From contig JBBJLW010000014.1 of assembly GCA_037720595.1 (NCBI GenBank), positions 10,296 to 74,295 on the forward strand: a stretch of DNA of 64,000 bases, read 5' to 3'. This DNA is from Gaiellasilicea sp037720595. GTDB lineage: Bacteria; Actinomycetota; Thermoleophilia; Gaiellales; Gaiellaceae. Positions 50,759-60,004 of this stretch are shown piece by piece; positions within the stretch are counted from its first letter, which is position 1, and the number at the start of each line of letters is the position of its first letter. The translations under genes and the position numbers were made by a program. Under the pieces are notes generated by a model. It saw only the letters and a list, made by a program, of their open reading frames with translations. It did no database searches and was not told the DNA's origin.

Positions 50759-52363
50759 TCAGTGGCGGAGGAGATGCCTGCCCGGGCGCGCGCCAGTGTG
50801 CTCGGCCTCGTCGACGACGATCGCGCCGTTGACGAGCACGTGCTCGACCCCGTGGGCGTAGGCCGTTGGTCGCTCGTTCGTGGAGACGTCGTCGAGCTCG
50901 TCGAAGTCGAACACGACCACGTCCGCGCTGTAGCCCGCTCGAAGCAGTCCGCGATCCCAGAGGCCGAAGTGCGCCGCCGGCATGCTCGTCATCTTCCGGA
51001 TCGCCTCCTCGAGCCGCAACGTCCCTTGCTCCCGGACGTGATGGGTGAGGTAGTGCACATGCCCGGCGAAGCCGAGCGGGTGCTTCATGATCTCGCTCAA
51101 CGGCCCCTCGTTCTGCACGGTGAACGTATCGACCCCGAGGCAGAAGAGCGGGTGGCCGATCATCTCCGCCAGGTGCTCGTCGGTGAAGAGCGTCCCGACC
51201 GTGAGGATCGACTCGTAGTCGGCGCCCGCGTCGGCGAGGATGTCGAGATAGCAATCCCAAGGGTCCTTAGCGAGCTTCTCCGAGATCTGCCAGAAGTTGA
51301 GGCCGCCGAGGTCGGGGTGCTCGGGCGTCGCCTGGAAGAAGACACGCTCCCATTCGCCCTTGTGGATGAAGCGCCAGTAGCGATCGCATTCTTGGCGGAG
51401 GCGCGCGCGCAGAGCCGGGTCGCGCAGCTTCGCGGCGGCGGCCTCGGGCCCGTCCTCGGCGACCCACGGCGGCAGGATCCCTGCCATCTGGCCGAGCCCC
51501 TCCCGGAACGGCGTCGTGTCGGCGAGCACGTCGAGGCCGGTCTCGCGGCTCGCAGCCATCTTCTCGACGGCGCGCTCCCATCCCCGCTCGGGCGCGTTCG
51601 TGTTGTGGCGGACGTTCAGGTGCGAGATCTCCGCCCTGGCACCGCCCGCCCGCGCCACCTCGAGGAACTCATCGATCGCCTCGAGGAGGCCGGAGTCCCG
51701 GTTGCGGATGTGGCTCGTGTAGATCCCGTCGTACTCGCCCGCGACCGAGTTGAGCCGCCGCAGCTCCTCGGTTGTCGCCTCTCGGCCCGGGTTGAACTCG
51801 AGCCCCGTCGACATCCCGAGAGCCCCGGACTGCATCGCCTCGTGGACATAGCCCTCCATCAGATCCAGCTGCTCGGGCGAGGGGGACGAGCCGGAGACGC
51901 CGGCCGCGAGCCGGATCGCGTTGTGACCGACGAACCACGCGAGGTTCTGCGAGTGACCGACGGATGAGATGAACTCGAGGTGCTCCCCGAACGTCGACCA
52001 GGGAATCGAGCCCCCGTCCCAGCCGAACGCGTGCAGCCGACTCGCGATCGTCTCCGCGGAGGCGTCGGTGACGGGCGCATAGCTCCAGCCGCAGTTGCCG
52101 ACCACCTCGGTCGTCACGCCCTGCCGAATCGTGCTCTCGGCGGTCGGGTTCGCGAGGAGCGAGAAGTCGCTGTGGCTGTGGGGATCAACGAAGCCGGGGC
52201 AGACGATCTTGCCGCTCGCGTCGATCACGCGGTCGGCGCTCGCGCTCGCGCCGAGCCGGCCGACCTCGGCGATCCTGCCTCCCTCGACCGCGACGTCGCC
52301 GAGGTACGGCGGGCTGCCGGCGCCGTCGGCGATCCAGCCGTTCCGGATCAGGACGTCGAGCAC
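50759..52363 (-). CDS. N-acyl-D-amino-acid deacylase-type amidohydrolase
   Basis: This 534-residue amidohydrolase has DPHSHSDFSLL (HxH metal site), VVGNCGWSYAP with the D-aminoacylase Cys, SHIRNRDSGLLEAI and AEISHLNVRH (His ligands), and FCLGVDTFTV (Asp). The Cys-bridged metal site is characteristic of N-acyl-D-amino-acid deacylases (D-aminoacylase family), which free D-amino acids from N-acyl forms; dihydropyrimidinase-like substrates are less likely. GTG at 52363 shares one base with the permease stop (TAGTG). Confidence 0.9.
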   Translation of the reverse strand: MLDVLIRNGWIADGAGSPPYLGDVAVEGGRIAEVGRLGASASADRVIDASGKIVCPGFVDPHSHSDFSLLANPTAESTIRQGVTTEVVGNCGWSYAPVTDASAETIASRLHAFGWDGGSIPWSTFGEHLEFISSVGHSQNLAWFVGHNAIRLAAGVSGSSPSPEQLDLMEGYVHEAMQSGALGMSTGLEFNPGREATTEELRRLNSVAGEYDGIYTSHIRNRDSGLLEAIDEFLEVARAGGARAEISHLNVRHNTNAPERGWERAVEKMAASRETGLDVLADTTPFREGLGQMAGILPPWVAEDGPEAAAAKLRDPALRARLRQECDRYWRFIHKGEWERVFFQATPEHPDLGGLNFWQISEKLAKDPWDCYLDILADAGADYESILTVGTLFTDEHLAEMIGHPLFCLGVDTFTVQNEGPLSEIMKHPLGFAGHVHYLTHHVREQGTLRLEEAIRKMTSMPAAHFGLWDRGLLRAGYSADVVVFDFDELDDVSTNERPTAYAHGVEHVLVNGAIVVDEAEHTGARPGRHLLRH

Positions 52364-53301
52364 TACTTCTTGACGGGCACGTCGCCCACCGTGGGCCCGA
52401 GCCGCGGATCGAGGATGTCGCGGAGCCCGTCGCCGAGGAAGTTGAAGCCGAGCACGACGAACATGATCGCGAGCCCCGGGAAGATCGAGAGCCAGGCATC
52501 GAGGTCGACGTAGAGGCGCGAGCTGTTCAGCATTCCGCCCCACGACGCCTCCGGCGGCTGCGTCCCCAGCCCGAGAAAGCTGAGCGCAGCCTCGCTCAGG
52601 ATCGCCGTACCGAGATAGGTGGTGACGAGCACGAGCAGCGGCGCGCCGATGTTCGGGAGCAGGTGGCGGGCCATCACCCGGAAGCTCGAGGCGCCCAGCG
52701 CGCGGGCGGACTCGATGAACGGGTAGCCCATCACCTCGAGCACGGCTCCGCGAACGACGCGGGCAAAGGCAGGCGTGATCACGATTCCGATCGCGATCAT
52801 CGCGTTCCGCCGGTTCGGCCCCAGCAAGCCGGCAATCACGATCGCGAGCACGAGCCCGGGTAGAGCGAACATCACGTCCACGACGCGCATCAGGACCGCG
52901 TCGACGATTCCCCTGTAGAACCCGGCGAGCAGCCCGATCAAGGTTCCGACGACGAGCGCGATCCCGACGGAGATCGCCCCGACCTGGAGCGAGACTTGGG
53001 CGCCATGGATGATCCGGGCAAGGGTGTCGCGGCCGAGCTCGTCGGTGCCGAAGGGATTGGCCCAGCTCGGCGGGAGCAGCCGGTCGAACTCCTGCTCGTC
53101 CGGATCGTGCTTCCAGAGGAACGCGCCGAAGAGGGCGACGAGGACGTTGAACCCGACGATCCCCGCCCCGACGAGGCCAATCGGGTTGCGCCACTTGCCG
53201 AGGAAGCCGAGCCGGCGGCGCTGCGGCACGCCCGACCAGGCTCCGACCTCGCCGACACCCGCCGCGGCCAACACCGGACGTCTTCTTCTGCCGGGGCTCA
53301 T
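52363..53301 (-). CDS. Dipeptide/oligopeptide ABC permease (DppC/OppC type)
   Basis: This 312-residue membrane protein has the OppC N-terminal pattern NPFGTDELGRDTLARIIHGA, about six membrane helices and the EAA-like loop RALGASSFRVMARHLLPN near residue 215. It would pair with the DppB protein encoded just upstream to form the membrane channel. ATG at 53301 overlaps the DppB stop (ATGA). Confidence 0.93.
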   Translation of the reverse strand: MSPGRRRRPVLAAAGVGEVGAWSGVPQRRRLGFLGKWRNPIGLVGAGIVGFNVLVALFGAFLWKHDPDEQEFDRLLPPSWANPFGTDELGRDTLARIIHGAQVSLQVGAISVGIALVVGTLIGLLAGFYRGIVDAVLMRVVDVMFALPGLVLAIVIAGLLGPNRRNAMIAIGIVITPAFARVVRGAVLEVMGYPFIESARALGASSFRVMARHLLPNIGAPLLVLVTTYLGTAILSEAALSFLGLGTQPPEASWGGMLNSSRLYVDLDAWLSIFPGLAIMFVVLGFNFLGDGLRDILDPRLGPTVGDVPVKK

Positions 53302-54251
53302 GCCTCGGCCGAGATTCTCGGATCGAGGATGCCGTAGAGCACGTCCACGATCAGGTTGAAGCCGATGAAGATGATCGCGATCAGGAGCGTCGTCGCCTGG
53401 ATCATCGGGTAGTCGCGGTTGAAGATCGCCTGCAGGAGCTGGTTCCCGACGCCCGGGAGGCCGAAGATGATCTCCACGATCGCGGCGCCGCTCATCAGCA
53501 CGCCCACTTCGAAGCCGACCACCGTGACGACGGGGATCAGCGCGTTTCGAAGCGCATGCCGGTAGACGACCCTCCGGCGCGCAACTCCCTTGGCGCGGGC
53601 GGTGCGGACGTAGTCCTGGCCGAGCACCTCCAGCATCGTCGCCCGCACCATCCGCATCACGATCGCGAGGGTAAAGACCGAGATCGAGAGCGCCGGGAGG
53701 ATGAACTGACTCAGGTTGGCGAGCAGATCCTCGCGCGGCGAGACGTAGGTGAGCGGCGGCACCCACCCGAAGACCTTCGAGGTGAAGAGGAGGAGCAGGG
53801 TGGCGAGCCAGAAGTTCGGGACGCTGACGCCGATCAGGCCGCCGAGCCGTGACGCGTAGTCCCGCGCGCTGTCGCGCCGCGCGGCGGAGATCACGCCGAG
53901 CGGGACGCCGACGACGACCGCGATCAGGAGCGCGAGGAAGACGAGCTCGAGCGTGATCGGGAGCGAGTCGCGGAGGATCGTCGAGACCGGCTCCGCGTTC
54001 CGGAGCGAGTCGCCGAAGTCGCCCCGGACGGCGCCGCTGATCCAGTTCCAGTACTGCTCCGGATAGGAGCCGGTCAGGCCGAGTTGCTCGCGCGCCTCCT
54101 GCTTGACCTCTTCGCTCGCGGTGATGTCGCCGCCGAGGAGGATGTCGATGATGTCGCCGGGAAGCAGGCGCACCATCAGGAAGATCCCGACGGAGACGCC
54201 GAAGAGCGTGGGCAAGAGCAGGAGCGTCCGCTTGACGATGTACCCGAGCAT
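53298..54251 (-). CDS. Dipeptide/oligopeptide ABC permease (DppB/OppB type)
   Basis: This 317-residue permease starts MLGYIVKRTLLLLPTLFGV with the typical OppB first helix, has a periplasmic loop (ITASEEVKQEAREQLGLTGS) and the EAA loop RTARAKGVARRRVVYRHALRN, followed by further helices. It is the first permease of the importer; the substrate-binding gene lies 84 bp upstream. Confidence 0.94.
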   Translation of the reverse strand: MLGYIVKRTLLLLPTLFGVSVGIFLMVRLLPGDIIDILLGGDITASEEVKQEAREQLGLTGSYPEQYWNWISGAVRGDFGDSLRNAEPVSTILRDSLPITLELVFLALLIAVVVGVPLGVISAARRDSARDYASRLGGLIGVSVPNFWLATLLLLFTSKVFGWVPPLTYVSPREDLLANLSQFILPALSISVFTLAIVMRMVRATMLEVLGQDYVRTARAKGVARRRVVYRHALRNALIPVVTVVGFEVGVLMSGAAIVEIIFGLPGVGNQLLQAIFNRDYPMIQATTLLIAIIFIGFNLIVDVLYGILDPRISAEA

Positions 54252-54335
54252 CAGCTCCCCCTCTCCTCGTAGTGCGGGAGGAGCGCCGCCGGTGCGACGC
54301 CCCTCCCTGGATCGATCGAGCTACGCGACGATCGG

Positions 54336-55967
54336 CTAGCCCTTCACGTAGACCGAGGTGTGCAGCCCCGTGTTGAAGTCGCTGAACGCGACATACATGT
54401 TGTTCACGCGCTTGCGGACGACCTGGAACTTGGTCACCGCGACGAGCGGAACCTGGACGAGGTCATCCAGGAGCAGCCGCTGCGCCTCCTTGTACATCGG
54501 GAGGCGCTTGGCCTGGTCGAGCTGGATCTTGCCGTTGCCGACGAGGCGCCAGACCTTCACGTTCCTGTACTCGGGGTACCAGACGTTGAAGATCGCCGCG
54601 CTCGGGTTGAACTCGGCGAGGTAGCCGTCGACGTCACCACGCATGCCGCGCGCGGTGAGATCCCATTCGAACGCACCGCGGCCGTTCGCGGAGCCGAACG
54701 TCCCCGGCTCCTGGGCGACGATGTTCACGTCGATGTTGATCCGCGTCAGCTGCTGCTTCATCACCGACGCGACCTGGGAGAAGTCGAGCGGCGTCGAGAA
54801 CGTCGTCAACGTGACCGAGAACCCTCGCTCCTGACCCGCCGCCTTCATCAGCGCCTTCGCCTTCACGAGATCGAACTTCAGGTACTTGTTCCTCAGCTCG
54901 TCCTGGCTGAGCGGCCAGGGGCCGTAGCCGGGCGGGACGTGGCCGCTGTACCTGCCGTTGCCGCCGTAGACCTTGTTGATGATCTCCTGGCGGTTGATCG
55001 CGAAATTGACGGCCTGCCGCACGCGCTTGTCGTGCCACGGCTTGTTCTCGCCCTTCTTGATCGTGAACTGGAGCTCGCGGAACGCTGCCGTCCCGCCCTT
55101 CAGGACCTTGAGGTTCTTGTCCCGGGCGAGCACCGAAGCGCTGTCGGCGGAGAACGTGCCGCCGTCGATCGCGTTCGAGCGCAGCGCAGCGATCCGCGCC
55201 TGCTCGTCGGGCAGCACCTTCATCGTCAGCGCGTCGAGGTACGGACGCCCCTTCTTCCAGTAGCTCTGGTTGCGGACGTACTCGACGTGGCTGTTCGGCT
55301 GGTACTCGACGAGCTTGAACGGCCCGGTGCCGATCCCCTGGCGGCCGGCGTTGACCTGCTGGTACATCCCCTCGGGGACGATCGGCGTGTAGCGGTTCCA
55401 GGCGAGGTGGCCGAACAGGCGCGCGTCCGAGTTCTTCAGCTTGACCCGGAGGACGTACTTGCTCCGGACCTCCGTCCCCTCGACCGCGACGTAGTTCGTG
55501 AGCTTCACGACCGGGCTGCCCGGGACGGGCGGGTTCTCCATCAGGTCGAAGGAGTACTTGGCGTCCGCCGCGGTCACCTCCTTGCCGTTGTGGAAGCGGA
55601 CCCCCCTGCGGAGGGTGAAGTCGACCGTCCGCTTGTCGACGACCTTCCACGACTCGGCGAGAGCCGGGCGCTGGTTGAGCTGCGAGTCCCACTCGATCAG
55701 GGACTCGTACATCGGAGCCTTGCCCCAGTGGTTCGCGGTCAGCGTCGCCCCGAACGGGGCGATGTGGACGGGATCCTGCTCGAGCGCCCACGTGACGCGA
55801 CCGCCCGTCGGCACGGCCACCTGGACGCGGCGCGGTGCTGCCTTGGCGGAGCCCGCGAGAGCCCCTGCCGCGACGGCTCCGGCACCAACCTGACCGGCCT
55901 TGACGAGCAAGTCTCGGCGATTGAGCTCACCCGTGCCTGGGCTTTCCGGTGCTGGCTTGTCTGACAC
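54336..55967 (-). CDS. Peptide ABC substrate-binding protein (SBP_bac_5), Tat-exported
   Basis: This 543-residue extracytoplasmic binding protein has a twin-arginine signal (LNRRDLLVKAGQVGAGAVAA) with probable cleavage after GSAKA. Family-5 features are VTWALEQDPVHIAPFGATL, GVRFHNGKEVTAADAKYSFD and the C-terminal WYPEYRNVKVWRLVGNG region. No lipobox Cys is visible, so it may be soluble or held by other means. It supplies the Dpp-type importer and is transcribed with it. Peptide-like or other oligomeric solutes are typical ligands. Confidence 0.93.
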   Translation of the reverse strand: MSDKPAPESPGTGELNRRDLLVKAGQVGAGAVAAGALAGSAKAAPRRVQVAVPTGGRVTWALEQDPVHIAPFGATLTANHWGKAPMYESLIEWDSQLNQRPALAESWKVVDKRTVDFTLRRGVRFHNGKEVTAADAKYSFDLMENPPVPGSPVVKLTNYVAVEGTEVRSKYVLRVKLKNSDARLFGHLAWNRYTPIVPEGMYQQVNAGRQGIGTGPFKLVEYQPNSHVEYVRNQSYWKKGRPYLDALTMKVLPDEQARIAALRSNAIDGGTFSADSASVLARDKNLKVLKGGTAAFRELQFTIKKGENKPWHDKRVRQAVNFAINRQEIINKVYGGNGRYSGHVPPGYGPWPLSQDELRNKYLKFDLVKAKALMKAAGQERGFSVTLTTFSTPLDFSQVASVMKQQLTRINIDVNIVAQEPGTFGSANGRGAFEWDLTARGMRGDVDGYLAEFNPSAAIFNVWYPEYRNVKVWRLVGNGKIQLDQAKRLPMYKEAQRLLLDDLVQVPLVAVTKFQVVRKRVNNMYVAFSDFNTGLHTSVYVKG

Positions 55968-55999
55968 TGTCTGCCCCTCCTCCTAATTCCTCGTGGCCG

Positions 56000-57157
56000 T
56001 CAGAGGATCTGACCGACCCGTGGTGCCTCACCCTGGATGTCGTCGTAGAAGACGGACTCGCGAACCTCGTGGTTGGCAAGACGATCGACGGCCTCGGAAT
56101 CGAGCTCGATCCCGAGGCCGGGCAAACGTGGAACCTCGACGAGGCCGTCGCTCATCTGGAGCGGCTCGGCGAGGACGTCGAATTCCTGCAGTGGGTAATG
56201 CGTGTCGCTCGCGAACGGGTAGTTCGACGACGCGGCGACGACATGGACGTTCGCCATCGTGGCGACGCCGAGCTCCGCCCAGCTTCCGATCGCGCACCAC
56301 TTGCCTGCGGCGTCTGCGAGCGCCCCGATCTGATGCGCCCTGCGCAGGCCGCCCGCTTCGGACGGGTAGACGACGAAAACGTCACACGCGTCGGCCTTGA
56401 TCAGCTCGAGGGCCGAGCGCACGTCCGTGCAGCTCTCGTCCGCCGCGATCGGGGTGGAGACGCAGCGCCGAACCTGCGCCATTCCTGCGATGTCGAAGTC
56501 GGGGACGGGCTGCTCAACGTACTGGAGATCGAACTGCTCGAGCCCGTTGATCCACTTGATCGCGGCCGGAACGCTCCAGATCATGTTCGCGTCGATCCGG
56601 ATCTTCACGTCCTTGCCGACCCGGTCGCGGATCGCCGCGATCGCGTCATGATCCTGCTCGAAGTCGCGCCCGACCTTGAGCTTGAGCTCGGTGTAGCCCG
56701 CGTCGACGAACGCGGCAGCCTTGTCGGCGTTCGCCTCGGGCGTGTCGATGAAGAGGTAGCCGACAACCGGGACGCGGTCGCGCGAGAAACCGCCGAGCAG
56801 CTCCGCGACGGGCACGCCGAGAGCTTTCCCCTTGAGGTCCAGGAGAGCGATCTCGATCCCGGAGATCGCGTAGTTCGCGATCCGGCTCCAGTTGCGCGAG
56901 AACTCTTCCATCCGGTGGACGAGCCACTCGATGCGAAGCGGATCCTGGCCGATCAGGAACTGCGTGAACTCGTGCTCGATGATCGTCTGGATCGTCGGCA
57001 GCGTCGGCCCGGGCGCCTCCCCGATCCCGACGATGCCCTCGTCGGTATGGATCTTGACGAGCAGCCCGGAGGCCGAGTGACGGGTTCCGCCGGGCCAGAC
57101 GAGGGGCTCCCGCATCGGGGTTCGGACAGCCGTTGTATCGATCTTGGTGATCCGCAA
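56000..57157 (-). CDS. Enolase-superfamily protein, MLE-subgroup-like with one atypical active-site residue
   Basis: This 385-residue protein has the KxK strand YTELKLKVGRDF, metal ligands IRIDANMIW (Asp), LQYVEQPVP (Glu) and PIAADESCTD (Asp). In MLE/dipeptide-epimerase members a second catalytic Lys sits on the sixth strand, but here the segment reads DVFVVYPSEAGGL and that Lys is replaced, apparently by Tyr. A dehydratase, epimerase or racemase role cannot be read directly. ATG at 57157 is divergent from the GntR gene and shares its operators. Confidence 0.87.
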   Translation of the reverse strand: MRITKIDTTAVRTPMREPLVWPGGTRHSASGLLVKIHTDEGIVGIGEAPGPTLPTIQTIIEHEFTQFLIGQDPLRIEWLVHRMEEFSRNWSRIANYAISGIEIALLDLKGKALGVPVAELLGGFSRDRVPVVGYLFIDTPEANADKAAAFVDAGYTELKLKVGRDFEQDHDAIAAIRDRVGKDVKIRIDANMIWSVPAAIKWINGLEQFDLQYVEQPVPDFDIAGMAQVRRCVSTPIAADESCTDVRSALELIKADACDVFVVYPSEAGGLRRAHQIGALADAAGKWCAIGSWAELGVATMANVHVVAASSNYPFASDTHYPLQEFDVLAEPLQMSDGLVEVPRLPGLGIELDSEAVDRLANHEVRESVFYDDIQGEAPRVGQIL

Positions 57158-57189
57158 CGAGACCGTTACACTAGAGGCCCCACCCCAAG

Positions 57190-57219
57190 ATTGTCAACCA
57201 TTCTAGGATTGTCTACATG
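57190..57219. promoter_or_regulatory. Paired GntR operator sites (ATTGTCAACCAT and ATTGTCTACATG)
   Basis: Sites at 57190-57201 and 57208-57219 match ATTGTNNACAAT with one and two changes and start 18 bp apart, exactly the spacing seen at 37922-37951. A TANNNT -10 (TAGGAT, 57204-57209) sits between them, and the second site covers the GntR start codon, so binding would block RNA polymerase in both directions. Confidence 0.72.
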
Positions 57220-57939
57220 GCCGGAGCGAAAGCGATCGAGGTTGTTCAGACCGAGCTGGCGCCGGTCGTGGACGGCGGGCTGAAGGCGGGGTCGCGAGGG
57301 CAGCAGGTGGTCGAGACGCTCCGGACGGCGATCATCGCCGGCCGCTTCGAGCCTGGCGAGCGGCTGATCGAGTCGACCCTCTCGACCGAGCTCGGAACGA
57401 GTCGCGGCCCCGTCCGCGAGGCGCTCCGCCAGCTCGAGAACGAGGGCCTCGTCATGTCCCTCCCCTACCGCGGCGCCGTCGTCCTCGGGGTCTCCGACGA
57501 GGAGGTGCAGCACGTCCTGATCCCGATCCGCCTCACCGTCGAGCGCTACAGCTTCGCGAAGGCGCTCGAGACGATGACCGAGGACGACTTCGCCGAGGTC
57601 GCGAAGCAGGTGTGGCTGATGGAGCAGGCGGCGAAGACCAGCGACCTCGAGAAGGCCGTCGAGGCCGACCTCCAGTTCCACGACATCGTCATCTCGGCCT
57701 CGGGACAGACGCACACGCTCCAGATCTGGCGGAGCATCTGGCCGCGGATCCGCGCCTACTTCTTCCGCTACGGACGCAGCGCGAGCCTCGAGGAGATGGT
57801 CGACGATCATCGCCGCCTGCTGGCCGCGCTGCAGACGCGCGACCCGAAGCAGGTGATGCCTCTCCTCGAGCGGCACATCGCCGTCGCGACTCCGCCGCCG
57901 GGTCCAAAGAAGCTGAGCCCGAAGAAGAAGGGCCGATGA
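57217..57939 (+). CDS. GntR-family regulator, FCD subfamily
   Basis: This 240-residue protein has an N-terminal winged helix (VVETLRTAIIAGRFEPGERL, ELGTSRGPVREALRQLENEG) and a C-terminal FCD ligand domain with the metal-binding pattern LQFHDIVIS, DDHRRLLAAL and LLERHI. FCD members sense carboxylate ligands such as sugar acids or amino-acid derivatives. No ribosome site precedes ATG 57217; a TAGGAT box 7 bp before it suggests a leaderless mRNA. Its stop overlaps the DppD start (ATGA). Shared operators point to control of both halves of the catabolic regulon. Confidence 0.93.
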   Translation: MAGAKAIEVVQTELAPVVDGGLKAGSRGQQVVETLRTAIIAGRFEPGERLIESTLSTELGTSRGPVREALRQLENEGLVMSLPYRGAVVLGVSDEEVQHVLIPIRLTVERYSFAKALETMTEDDFAEVAKQVWLMEQAAKTSDLEKAVEADLQFHDIVISASGQTHTLQIWRSIWPRIRAYFFRYGRSASLEEMVDDHRRLLAALQTRDPKQVMPLLERHIAVATPPPGPKKLSPKKKGR

Positions 57940-58958
57940 GCCAGAACGGCTCCTCGAGCGAGCTGCTCCGGGTCGAGAACCTCTCCACGTGGTTCGACAC
58001 CCCGAAGGGTGTGCTCCGGGCGGTCGATGGGATCGACTTCGAGATCGCGCAGCGCGGCACGCTCGCGATCGTCGGCGAATCCGGGAGCGGCAAGTCGGTG
58101 ACCGCGCTGTCCGTGATGCGGCTCGTCGAGCGCCCCGGTCGCATCCACCCCGATTCGCACATCTGGCTCAAGGGCCGCGACCTGACGCGGCTCGGCGAGC
58201 GTGAGCTCGGCAAGGTGCGCGGCAACGACATCGCGATGATCTTCCAGGAGCCGATGACCTCGCTGAACCCCGTCTTCACGGTCGGCGAGCAGATCGCCGA
58301 GGCGGTCCGGCTCCATCAGGGCCTCGGCCGCAAGGACGCGCTCCGGCGTGCGGTCGAGATGATGCAGCTCGTCGGGATCCCGTCGGCCGAGCGGCGCGTC
58401 AAGGACTACCCGCACCAGCTCTCGGGCGGGATGCGGCAGCGCGCGATGATCGCGATGGCACTCAGCTCCGACCCCAAGCTCCTGATCGCGGACGAGCCGA
58501 CAACCGCGCTCGACGTGACGGTGCAGGCGCAGATCCTGGAGCTGATGAAGGAGCTGCGCGAGCGGCTCGGGATGGCGATCCTCCTGATCACCCACGACCT
58601 CGGCGTCGTGGCGGAGATGGTCGACGAGGTCGCCGTGATGTACGCGGGCCGAATCGTCGAGCGCGGGCCGGTCTCGGAGATCTTCTCGAGCCCGCAGCAC
58701 CCCTACACCGAGGCGCTGCTCGACTCAATTCCGCTCCTCGGGATGCGCTACTCGACTCCACTCAAGGCGATCCGCGGTGTCGTCCCGAGCCCGCTCGACT
58801 GGCCGATCGGTTGCAGATTCGCGCCGCGCTGCGACTACACCTTCGGCAAGTGCATCACCGACGACCCGCCGCTCCTGCCGGTGCCGCCGCAGGAGTCGGC
58901 GTGCTGGCTCTGCGAGGACGGTCGACGGATCCCACGGACAGATCAGGTGGTCGCGTGA
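57936..58958 (+). CDS. Peptide ABC transporter ATPase (DppD/OppD type)
   Basis: This 340-residue ABC ATPase has Walker A GESGSGKSVTALSV, Q-loop AMIFQEPMTSLNPVF, signature LSGGMRQRAMIAMAL, Walker B LLIADEPTTALDV and switch His in LITHDLGVV. The C-terminal oligopeptide-ABC extension ends with CRFAPRCDYTFGKC, typical of DppD/OppD. It energises the Dpp importer. Overlapping stops and starts join it to GntR before and DppF after. Confidence 0.95.
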   Translation: MSQNGSSSELLRVENLSTWFDTPKGVLRAVDGIDFEIAQRGTLAIVGESGSGKSVTALSVMRLVERPGRIHPDSHIWLKGRDLTRLGERELGKVRGNDIAMIFQEPMTSLNPVFTVGEQIAEAVRLHQGLGRKDALRRAVEMMQLVGIPSAERRVKDYPHQLSGGMRQRAMIAMALSSDPKLLIADEPTTALDVTVQAQILELMKELRERLGMAILLITHDLGVVAEMVDEVAVMYAGRIVERGPVSEIFSSPQHPYTEALLDSIPLLGMRYSTPLKAIRGVVPSPLDWPIGCRFAPRCDYTFGKCITDDPPLLPVPPQESACWLCEDGRRIPRTDQVVA

Positions 58959-60004
58959 CGCTCGATCTCTCGACGACGCCGCTCGACGTTGGCAGGGCCG
59001 GCGTCCCGGCCGACGTGCTCCTTCGGGCACGCGGCCTGAAGAAGCACTTTCCCGTCCGGAAGGGAATCCTGAAGCGCCAGGTCGCGACGCTCCAGGCCGT
59101 CGACGGCGTCGATCTCGACGTCTTCCGCGGCGAGACGCTCGGCCTCGTGGGCGAGTCGGGCTGTGGGAAGTCGACGCTCGGCCGGACGCTCCTGCGCATC
59201 CTGGAGCCGACGGAAGGCGAGATCGAGTTCGACGGAATCGACCTGAACCGGCTCGGCTCGCGCGCGCTGAAGGCGCAGCGCCAGCACATGCAGATCGTCT
59301 TCCAGGACTCGGTCGGCTCGCTCGACCCGCGGATGAAGGTCAAGGATCTCGTCGGGGAGGGCCTCGCGATCCACGGAATCGAGCGCAAGCGCCGCAACCG
59401 ACTCGTGCTCGAGACGCTCGAGCGGGTGGGCCTCAGCGCCGAGTCGGCCGAGCGCTACCCGCATATGTTCAGCGGCGGCCAGCGCCAGCGAATCGGCCTC
59501 GCTCGCGCGCTCGTCCTCCGCCCGAAGTTCATCGTCGCCGACGAGCCGGTCTCGGCCCTCGACGTCTCGATCCAGTCGCAGGTGCTGAACCTGCTCGTCG
59601 AGCTGAAGCAGGAGTTCAACCTCACCTATCTCTTCGTGGCGCACGACCTCGCCGTCGTCGGCTACATCTCCGACCGGATCGCCGTCATGTACCTCGGCAA
59701 GGTGGTCGAGCTCGCGAGCTCCGACGACCTCTTCGCGCGGCCACTCCATCCGTACACCCAGGCGCTCCTCTCCGCGAATCCGGAGCCGATCCCCGGCCGC
59801 AAGCACCAGCGGATCGTGCTCAAGGGCGACGTCCCGAGCCCGATCGACCCGCCCTCGGGTTGCCGCTTCCGGACGCGCTGCCCGATTGCCCAGCCGATCT
59901 GCGCCGAGGTGGAGCCGCCGCTCGCCAATCACGGCCAGAGCCACGGCGCCGCGTGCCACTTCGCCGGGACGAAGATCCCGGAAACGCCGTCCGTTCTCGC
60001 TTGA
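58955..60004 (+). CDS. Peptide ABC transporter ATPase (DppF/OppF type)
   Basis: This 349-residue partner ATPase has Walker A GESGCGKSTLGRTL, Q-loop IVFQDSVGSLDPRM, signature FSGGQRQRIGLARAL, Walker B FIVADEPVSALDV and switch His in FVAHDLAVV, plus the C-terminal CRFRTRCPIAQPIC extension. Together with DppD it completes the importer encoded on both sides of the GntR promoter. GTG at 58955 overlaps the DppD stop. Confidence 0.95.
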   Translation: MTLDLSTTPLDVGRAGVPADVLLRARGLKKHFPVRKGILKRQVATLQAVDGVDLDVFRGETLGLVGESGCGKSTLGRTLLRILEPTEGEIEFDGIDLNRLGSRALKAQRQHMQIVFQDSVGSLDPRMKVKDLVGEGLAIHGIERKRRNRLVLETLERVGLSAESAERYPHMFSGGQRQRIGLARALVLRPKFIVADEPVSALDVSIQSQVLNLLVELKQEFNLTYLFVAHDLAVVGYISDRIAVMYLGKVVELASSDDLFARPLHPYTQALLSANPEPIPGRKHQRIVLKGDVPSPIDPPSGCRFRTRCPIAQPICAEVEPPLANHGQSHGAACHFAGTKIPETPSVLA

